Of a stretch of 64,000 nucleotides of DNA, positions 58,702 to 64,000 are shown in pieces (position 1 is the stretch's first letter; each line of letters begins with the position of its first letter). This stretch comes from Pseudoxanthomonas sp. (GTDB lineage: Bacteria; Pseudomonadota; Gammaproteobacteria; Xanthomonadales; Xanthomonadaceae): positions 2,046,001 to 2,110,000 of the forward strand of contig NZ_DASYGY010000009.1 of NCBI RefSeq assembly GCF_035999195.1, written 5' to 3'. Under the pieces are notes generated by a model. That model made no database searches. It saw nothing but the letters and a program-made list of their open reading frames with translations, and was not told where the DNA came from. A program made the position numbers and the translations under genes.

Positions 58702-61581
58702 TCAGTCGAACTTGTACTCGACCATCAGCGCGAACGAACGGCCGCGCGGATCGGCGACACGCGGTTCCCACGCGGCACCGGACGCGAAGTCGTTCTGGTG
58801 CGCGGTGAACGGAGGATCCTCGTTGAGCAGGTTGCGGACGACGAGAGTGAACTTGGCGTTCTCCAGACCGGTCCAGCCGACGCTGTAGTTGTAGGTGATG
58901 TAGTCGTCGACGTCCGGGTTCCAGTCTTCCGGAATGAAGCTTCCGTTCCTGACGCTCACCGGCAACTCGTCCTTGTAGCCATCGCGGTAGATCTGGGTCA
59001 GCGTGTGCGACCAGTCGCCCTTGGCCCAGCTGAAGCCCAGGGTGTGCTTCCACTTCAGGGGCAGGCTGTAGTAACGGACGTATTTGCCTACCAGGTTGTC
59101 GCCGTAGGGCGAGCTTTCCAGCGCCTTTTCCTGGAAGTTGTCGATGTAGCTGCCATTGAGGTTGAGCCGCCACATGCCGCCGGCCAGTTCGCCAGTCAGG
59201 TTGGCGTCCACTTCCACGCCGCTGATCAGCGTGCCGCCGGAGTTGATGAAGCGGCGGTCGATCGCCACCACTTCGCCGCCCGCGTCGCGGATCCAGTTGT
59301 CGACGAAGAGGTCGTAGTTGGAGATCAGCGTGGCCTGGTTGGGCGTGCGGATGGTGTTGGTCCGCTCGATCTCCCACCAGTCGAGGCTGATGTTGAACCA
59401 GTCGCTCGGCGCGAACACCACGCCGAAGCTCTTCTGGTCGGACGTTTCCGGCTGCAGGTCGACCTTGCCGCCGGTGAGGATGGCCGGCTGGATGGCTTCG
59501 CAGCCCGGCACGGCAGGATTCGCCGCACCGGAAGGACAGGTCGCCGGATCGGCCAGGTCGAAGCCCGTGTACGGACTTTCAGTGACGCCACTGAACAGCT
59601 TGGTGAACTCCGGCACCTTGAAGCCTTCGCTGATCGCGCCGCGGAACGCCAGCGAATCGATCGGCTGCCACTTGAAGGAGAACTTCGGATTGATCGTGCT
59701 GCCGAATCCGTCGTAATCGTCGCGGCGCACGGCCAGGCTCACTTCCAGGCTGTCGAACACCGGCAGGAAGGCTTCGGCATAGACCGCCTTCACGTCGCGC
59801 GACACCTTGGGCAGGTTGTTGGTGGCATCGAACGGCGCACCGAAGATGTAGCTGTTGTCCAGGACGATGCCGTCCTTGGTCGAGCCGAACTCGAATTCCT
59901 CGCGGCGCAGGTCCACGCCGACCGCCGCCATCACTTCGCCGCCCCACAGGTTGAAGCCCAGCCCGCCGGAGAACGCCGCATCCAGCGTGGTGACCGTCGA
60001 CTCGCCGCCATACAGGGTGACGCCCGCGGCAGAGGCGGCCTGCAATGCCGCCACGCCCGCCGGATCGTGCTGTTGCCCCGGCATCAGGAACGGGTTGAGC
60101 AGGCCGCTGCCCAGCACCGCCTTGAACGCGGGGGTGAAGTAGTAGCCGCTGCCCAGCACGGATTCGGCTTCGCTGGACGCGCGCGACAGGCCGACATCGT
60201 AGTCCCAGCTGCCGATGGTGCCTTCCATCCCCACCAGGAAGCGGTAAGCCTTGGTGGTGGTCTCGATCTGGCGCGGCCCGCAGATCTCGCAGCGCCAGCG
60301 GTAGGGAATCGGATTGCCGTAGACGAGGTTCGCGGTGCCGAAATAACTGGCCAGCGCGTTATAGACCATGTCGTAGGTGGCCTGGGTGTTCGCGTTGAGC
60401 GGATACCAGGTGCTCGGACCCAGCGCGGTGGCAGCGGTCGATGCACTGGAACTGATCTGCTGTGCCTCGAACTGGCGGTTGGATTCCGAGCGCGACGCCA
60501 TCGCTTCGGCGTAGAAGCGATGGTTGTCGCTGATCTTGAACGTCGCACGACCCAGCGCCTGCATGCTTTCCTGCGGCTGCTGCATCACCTGCGCGGCCGG
60601 ATAGTCCCAGGCGCAGGCGTACTTGGAATTCGCCACGCCCCACAGGCGGTAGGCGTAAGGCCCCATCAGGTCGCCGCCGGCTTCGCAGCCGGCAGCGCCC
60701 GGCAGGTTGAGGATGTTGATCAAGCCCTGCCCACCGCCCCCATCCGGATCGGTCAGCGTGCCGGTGATGATGCCGCCGGCCACATTGGTCACCGTGGCGA
60801 ACGGCGTGCCGCGCGTATCCGGCGACAGGCCGCGTTCGGGCTGGAAGGTGTTGGAGAAATCGCGATCGGTGCCCAGCAGGATCTCGTTTTCGCGGTAGTT
60901 CATCGTGCCCCAGACGTTCCAGCCGTCCGCATCGATATCGCCCATGCCGCCGAGCACGCTGTAGGTGTAGATGTTGCCGCCGCCTTCCTGGGTCACGTCG
61001 AAACCGGCGTTGACGGTGATGCCCTGGTAATCGCTGCGGGTGATGAAGTTGATCACGCCACCGATGGCGTCGGTGCCGTAGACCGCCGACGCGCCGTCGC
61101 GCAGCACTTCGACACGATCGATGGCCGCGAAGGGAATGGAATTCAGGTCGACCGCCTGGCCACGCAGACCGTGGGTGGCGACGCGACGGCCATTGAGCAG
61201 CACCAGCGTGGCATCGGCGCCCTGGCCGCGCAGGTTGGCGCCGGACACACCGTTGTTGCCGCGCAGGTCGGCCGGTGCGATGCCCGCATTGGACGCCAGG
61301 CTGTCCGAGCCGTTGCTGGCGATGTTGAGGAACTGCAGCAGCTGCTCGGCCGAGGTGATGCCCTGCGCTTCGATCTCGGCCTTCTGGATGATGGTGATCG
61401 GCAACGCGGCTTCCACGTCGGTGCGCTTGATGCGCGAACCGGTGACCGTCACCGTGTCCAGGGTGCGTGCACCGGTGGTGGAGGGCTCTTCCTGCGCGAA
61501 CACCACGCCCGGAATGGCCAGTCCCAGCAGGACGGCGGTGGCGAGATGGGTGGGCCTGGGCGAACGGCGTCGAGCGGACAT
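58702..61581 (-). CDS. TonB-dependent outer-membrane receptor
   Basis: A 959-residue TonB-dependent transporter. After the signal peptide (to about VFA-QE) comes the TonB-box/plug region (LDTVTVTGSRIKR, then QGADATLVLLNGRRV and DRVEVLRDGASAVYGTDAIGGVINF), and a beta-barrel ending in an aromatic residue (MVEYKFD). It energises uptake of a large ligand across the outer membrane. The ligand is unknown; neighbours suggest murein peptides rather than iron. An AGGAG site lies seven bases before ATG 61581. Only 109 bp separate it from the hydrolase operon. A 47-bp AT-rich element lies 276 bp upstream. Confidence 0.93.
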   Translation of the reverse strand: MSARRRSPRPTHLATAVLLGLAIPGVVFAQEEPSTTGARTLDTVTVTGSRIKRTDVEAALPITIIQKAEIEAQGITSAEQLLQFLNIASNGSDSLASNAGIAPADLRGNNGVSGANLRGQGADATLVLLNGRRVATHGLRGQAVDLNSIPFAAIDRVEVLRDGASAVYGTDAIGGVINFITRSDYQGITVNAGFDVTQEGGGNIYTYSVLGGMGDIDADGWNVWGTMNYRENEILLGTDRDFSNTFQPERGLSPDTRGTPFATVTNVAGGIITGTLTDPDGGGGQGLINILNLPGAAGCEAGGDLMGPYAYRLWGVANSKYACAWDYPAAQVMQQPQESMQALGRATFKISDNHRFYAEAMASRSESNRQFEAQQISSSASTAATALGPSTWYPLNANTQATYDMVYNALASYFGTANLVYGNPIPYRWRCEICGPRQIETTTKAYRFLVGMEGTIGSWDYDVGLSRASSEAESVLGSGYYFTPAFKAVLGSGLLNPFLMPGQQHDPAGVAALQAASAAGVTLYGGESTVTTLDAAFSGGLGFNLWGGEVMAAVGVDLRREEFEFGSTKDGIVLDNSYIFGAPFDATNNLPKVSRDVKAVYAEAFLPVFDSLEVSLAVRRDDYDGFGSTINPKFSFKWQPIDSLAFRGAISEGFKVPEFTKLFSGVTESPYTGFDLADPATCPSGAANPAVPGCEAIQPAILTGGKVDLQPETSDQKSFGVVFAPSDWFNISLDWWEIERTNTIRTPNQATLISNYDLFVDNWIRDAGGEVVAIDRRFINSGGTLISGVEVDANLTGELAGGMWRLNLNGSYIDNFQEKALESSPYGDNLVGKYVRYYSLPLKWKHTLGFSWAKGDWSHTLTQIYRDGYKDELPVSVRNGSFIPEDWNPDVDDYITYNYSVGWTGLENAKFTLVVRNLLNEDPPFTAHQNDFASGAAWEPRVADPRGRSFALMVEYKFD

Positions 61582-61856
61582 GCGGATCTCCTCTGAAGTC
61601 TGGACGCGCGGTGCGCGCGACGGATGTACGGCAACTGCGATGCGCTCGACGCGCCGTTCCGGGTGCGACGCCCTCGTTTGCTCAGGCATGCGTCGCGGTC
61701 GTTCGTCGATCCCCGGCCCGGATGGCTCCCCATTCGCGCCTTGCTGCACATTCCATCCCGGATGCGCACCACAGATTGCCCAGTGAAACGGAACCACTCC
61801 GGCACCCCTGCCGGCAAAACCCCTGTGACGGCGGTGTAGCACGCAGCCTAACCGTA

Positions 61857-61903
61857 GTCAATAAATTATTCTTGCGCCGATAAAAAATCGACTTGAATAT
61901 TCC
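61857..61903. promoter_or_regulatory. 47-bp AT-rich element, copy A (upstream of TonB receptor)
   Basis: GTCAATAAATTATTCTTG, then 21 bases, then AATATTCC. Its centre AATAAATTATT is palindromic. The 328-bp receptor leader 61582-61909 holds this element and no gene. The same blocks with the same spacing recur at 62747-62793. Likely a regulator-binding and promoter site for the receptor gene, read on the minus strand. Confidence 0.6.
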
Positions 61904-61909
61904 TGCCCG

Positions 61910-62656
61910 TCATGGCGCGGACGCTGCGGGCGCCGTCAGGGCATGCAGGATGCGCAGGTCTTCCGCATCCAGTTCCGTGCCCTCCATGCCGCGGAAGCGG
62001 TGATGGAACGCACGCACCGTGTCGGCGCGGTTGTCGACGGAATAGCCGATTGCCTGCAGGGCCAGCCACGGGTCGAACCCCGGCGGCGGATCGCCGGCGT
62101 CGGCGGCCGGCCACACGCCGAAGCCCGCTTCCGCGAGGCGCTTCCACGGGAACAGCGGGCCCGGGTCGATCTTGCGCGACGGCGCCAGATCCGAGTGGCC
62201 GATGATCTGCGCAGGCGGAATGCGCAGGCGCTGGGTCAGGTCGCGCAGCAGCACGATCAGGCTGTCGATCTGCGCATCGGGGAACGGACTCTTGCCGTCG
62301 TTGTCGATCTCGATGCCGATGGAGGCATTGTTGACGTCGGTGATCGCGCCCCAGCGACCGGCGCCGGCATGCCAGGCGCGCTTCGTATCGCTGACCAGTT
62401 GGTAGACCTTGCCGTCCTTGCCCAGCAGGTAATGGGAGCTGACGCGCCCGCCACTGTTGCGGCTGCGCAGGGTGTCGAGCGATTGCTGGACCGAATCCTG
62501 TTCGGTGTAGTGCAGCACGATCACCACCGGCCGCCGTTCGTCGAAATTCTTCGACGGCACCCAGGTGGCCAGCGGATTGCGCGGGCCGGAATGGGCGCAG
62601 GCGCCCAGCAGCAGGATCAGCGCCGCGAGCAGGACGCGCCGCCAGCGGACGCGCAT
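61910..62656 (-). CDS. N-acetylmuramoyl-L-alanine amidase lipoprotein (AmiD-like)
   Basis: A 248-residue Amidase_2 (AmpD-fold) zinc enzyme anchored by a lipobox (LLGAC, Cys20). Zinc and catalytic residues are visible: VLHYTEQDS (His49), NNASIGIEIDNDGKS, and IIGHSDLAPSRKIDPG. It cleaves the bond between MurNAc and the stem peptide, releasing murein peptides in the envelope, like E. coli AmiD. It lies in the same orientation as the receptor, upstream of it, with copy A of the 47-bp element just past its stop, and copy B about 90 bp upstream. ATG 62656 begins the signal peptide. Confidence 0.92.
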   Translation of the reverse strand: MRVRWRRVLLAALILLLGACAHSGPRNPLATWVPSKNFDERRPVVIVLHYTEQDSVQQSLDTLRSRNSGGRVSSHYLLGKDGKVYQLVSDTKRAWHAGAGRWGAITDVNNASIGIEIDNDGKSPFPDAQIDSLIVLLRDLTQRLRIPPAQIIGHSDLAPSRKIDPGPLFPWKRLAEAGFGVWPAADAGDPPPGFDPWLALQAIGYSVDNRADTVRAFHHRFRGMEGTELDAEDLRILHALTAPAASAP

Positions 62657-62746
62657 TCGTGCGCCGCCCGAGTCGATGTTGTTGCTGTCCACGCAGAACG
62701 CCCCAAGCCAACCGTCCTGGCTGTGTACCATGACCTCGGCGAGGGG

Positions 62747-62793
62747 GTCAATAATTTATTCTTGATTTTTTCAGATCGAGAAATAAATATTCC
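62747..62793. promoter_or_regulatory. 47-bp AT-rich element, copy B (amidase/NlpC divergent promoter)
   Basis: GTCAATAATTTATTCTTG, 21 bases, AATATTCC: the two conserved blocks and total length match copy A exactly. It lies in the 172-bp gap between the divergent amidase and NlpC/P60 genes, 35 bp before the NlpC ATG. The region is markedly AT-rich against the GC-rich background. Confidence 0.6.
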
Positions 62794-62828
62794 CCCTTCG
62801 CGCGGACATCGCGATGCGGAGGGGCGGG

Positions 62829-64000
62829 ATGAAGGCAGGCATGCGGTGCAAACGCCGGCGCGACGGGGCGCGTGCGCGCCGCGTGGGGTGGCTGCTCGGC
62901 GCACTGCTGGCCATCGCCGGCGTCAGCCACGCCCGCGATGCCGTGCCGGACCACGGCGTCATCGGCGTCGCCGACCGGCACCTCTCGCCGGACTACTGGA
63001 TCTCCCGCCAAGCGCACGCGGAGCGGCCACGCCTGACCCGCGCCGAGATCGCCGAGCAGAACGCACGCATGCAGGCCACCGACACGCACGTCAACGGACT
63101 GGAGGCGCTACCCGCGCAGCTGCGCGACGCCGACGTGCGGGCATGGCTGGTCCCGTTGTCGTCACCGCCGACACGCGCGCTCTACGACGCGCAGGGTCAG
63201 GTGCTGACCGCCGATCAGGTGAACCGCGTCGTCGCCAACGCGAACCTCGTCGCCATCCCCGCGCAGGCCCCTGCGCGCTACGGCCTGGTGGTGCAGCGCG
63301 CTGACCTGCGCACGTTCCCGACGCGCCAGCGCGTCTTCAGCAGCCCGGACGACACCGACATCGACCGCTTCCAGGAGAGCGCGCTGTTCCCCGGTACGCC
63401 GGTGGTGATCGCGCACACCAGCGCCGATGGCGACTGGTACTTCGTGGTGAGCCCGCTGTACGCGGCGTGGATCGAGAAGCGGTTCGTCGGCGAGGGCAGC
63501 CGCGACACGGTGTTCGGTTACGGCAAAGGCGACGCCGCGCTGGTGGTGACCGGCGCCACCGTGCGGACCGTTCACAACCCCGAGGAACCCGGCCTGTCCG
63601 CGCTGCAGCTGGACATGGGCGTGCGCGTTCCGCTGCTGGCCGACTGGCAGGCCGACAAGCCGGTGAACGGACAACATCCCTATACCTCCCACGTGATCCA
63701 GCTGCCGGTTCGTCGTGCCGACGGTTCGCTGGAGCTGCTGCCGGCCCTGCTGCCGCGGACCGCCGATGTCGCATCGGACTACCTGCCTTACACCGCCGCC
63801 AACCTTCTCCACCAGAGCTTCAAGTTCCTGGGCGAGCGCTACGGCTGGGGACACCGTTATGACAGCCGCGACTGCAGCGGCTTCGTGTCCGAGGTGTATC
63901 GCAGCATGGGCATCGTCCTGCCGCGCAATACCAGCGCGCAGGCAGTGAGTCCGGCGCTGGACCGCATCGGCTTCGACGCCGGCGACCGCCACGAGAAGCG
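62829..64000 (+). CDS. NlpC/P60 (C40) peptidase with SH3 domains, partial at window end
   Basis: The first 390 codons of a gene that continues past the window, open with no stop. A basic N-terminus and hydrophobic stretch (GWLLGALLAIAGVSHA) form a signal peptide. An N-terminal NlpC-associated region (DYWISRQAHAERPRLTRAEI), an SH3-like segment (LRTFPTRQRVFSSPDDTDID, VIAHTSADGDWYFVVSP) and the start of the C40 catalytic domain (YGWGHRYDSRDCSGFVSEVY, catalytic Cys349) follow. This is the layout of YkfC-type gamma-D-glutamyl-L-diamino-acid or L-Ala-D-Glu endopeptidases. GGAGG precedes ATG 62829; a start 15 bases earlier is possible. Confidence 0.88.
   Translation, partial: MKAGMRCKRRRDGARARRVGWLLGALLAIAGVSHARDAVPDHGVIGVADRHLSPDYWISRQAHAERPRLTRAEIAEQNARMQATDTHVNGLEALPAQLRDADVRAWLVPLSSPPTRALYDAQGQVLTADQVNRVVANANLVAIPAQAPARYGLVVQRADLRTFPTRQRVFSSPDDTDIDRFQESALFPGTPVVIAHTSADGDWYFVVSPLYAAWIEKRFVGEGSRDTVFGYGKGDAALVVTGATVRTVHNPEEPGLSALQLDMGVRVPLLADWQADKPVNGQHPYTSHVIQLPVRRADGSLELLPALLPRTADVASDYLPYTAANLLHQSFKFLGERYGWGHRYDSRDCSGFVSEVYRSMGIVLPRNTSAQAVSPALDRIGFDAGDRHEK

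Noticed and set aside
58798..61596. A 932-codon plus-strand frame opposite the TonB receptor
   Set aside because: Antisense shadow; no signal, domain or ribosome site, and the receptor frame is clearly real.

Overview
The window is a GC-rich gammaproteobacterial chromosome segment of the Xanthomonadaceae/Lysobacteraceae type, closest in feel to Pseudoxanthomonas, Stenotrophomonas or Lysobacter; I cannot separate these by reading. The pointers are the oleABCD olefin genes, a large TonB-dependent receptor locus, promoters placed only six or seven bases before ATG, and several families of short palindromic intergenic repeats typical of this group. No rRNA, tRNA, CRISPR array, prophage or transposase was found. 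About 60 genes are packed tightly, many with 1-4 nt overlaps.

Layout. (1) 1-6.2 kb: yqeY, GNAT acetyltransferase, YihY membrane protein, quinone-linked D-lactate dehydrogenase (reverse), primase dnaG and a secreted phosphatase-like protein. (2) 6.2-15.1 kb: a complete aa3-type cytochrome c oxidase block in two reverse runs: DUF2244-ctaC-ctaD-small protein-ctaG-ctaE (structural and CuB assembly) and surf1-SCO-like-ctaA-cyoE (assembly and heme O/A synthesis), with one small twin-helix protein between them. (3) 15.3-25.6 kb: putA, a membrane diguanylate cyclase, an SMP-30-like protein, a duplicated repeat region, FadL porin, rhomboid protease, DUF1820. (4) 24.3-28.5 kb: gpmI-envC-ctpA, a glycolysis/cell-division/protease operon. 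(5) 28.7-41.1 kb: a VNGSI-repeat periplasmic protein, M28 and M16 peptidases, MAPEG, truC, an EEP-family protein, a PfpI-like protein, ubiJ-ubiB and a small DUF1328 protein.

(6) 41.2-49.3 kb: the ole cluster (oleA, oleB, oleC, oleD, all reverse), which condenses two acyl-CoAs, reduces the product, closes a beta-lactone and decarboxylates it to a long-chain alkene. It is interleaved with a Fic AMPylase-type gene that has its own AT-rich operator-like region, a YkgJ cysteine-cluster gene on the other strand, and a glycosyltransferase-like gene overlapping oleC. (7) 49.4-54.9 kb: DUF4156 lipoprotein, a second M16 peptidase, an SDR, a small secreted protein with three internal repeats, and trmL.

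(8) 55.1-64.0 kb: what looks like a peptidoglycan-fragment scavenging locus: a D-amino-acid dehydrogenase, a D-Ala-D-Ala dipeptidase lipoprotein and a serine hydrolase in one tight operon, then a TonB-dependent receptor, an AmpD/AmiD-type amidase lipoprotein and a divergent NlpC/P60 endopeptidase cut by the window end. Two matching 47-bp AT-rich elements sit upstream of the receptor and in the amidase/NlpC divergent promoter, suggesting a shared regulator. This is the best candidate here for an undescribed coordinated system.

Across the window, nearly every convergent gene pair is separated by a palindromic repeat, while divergent pairs have none.
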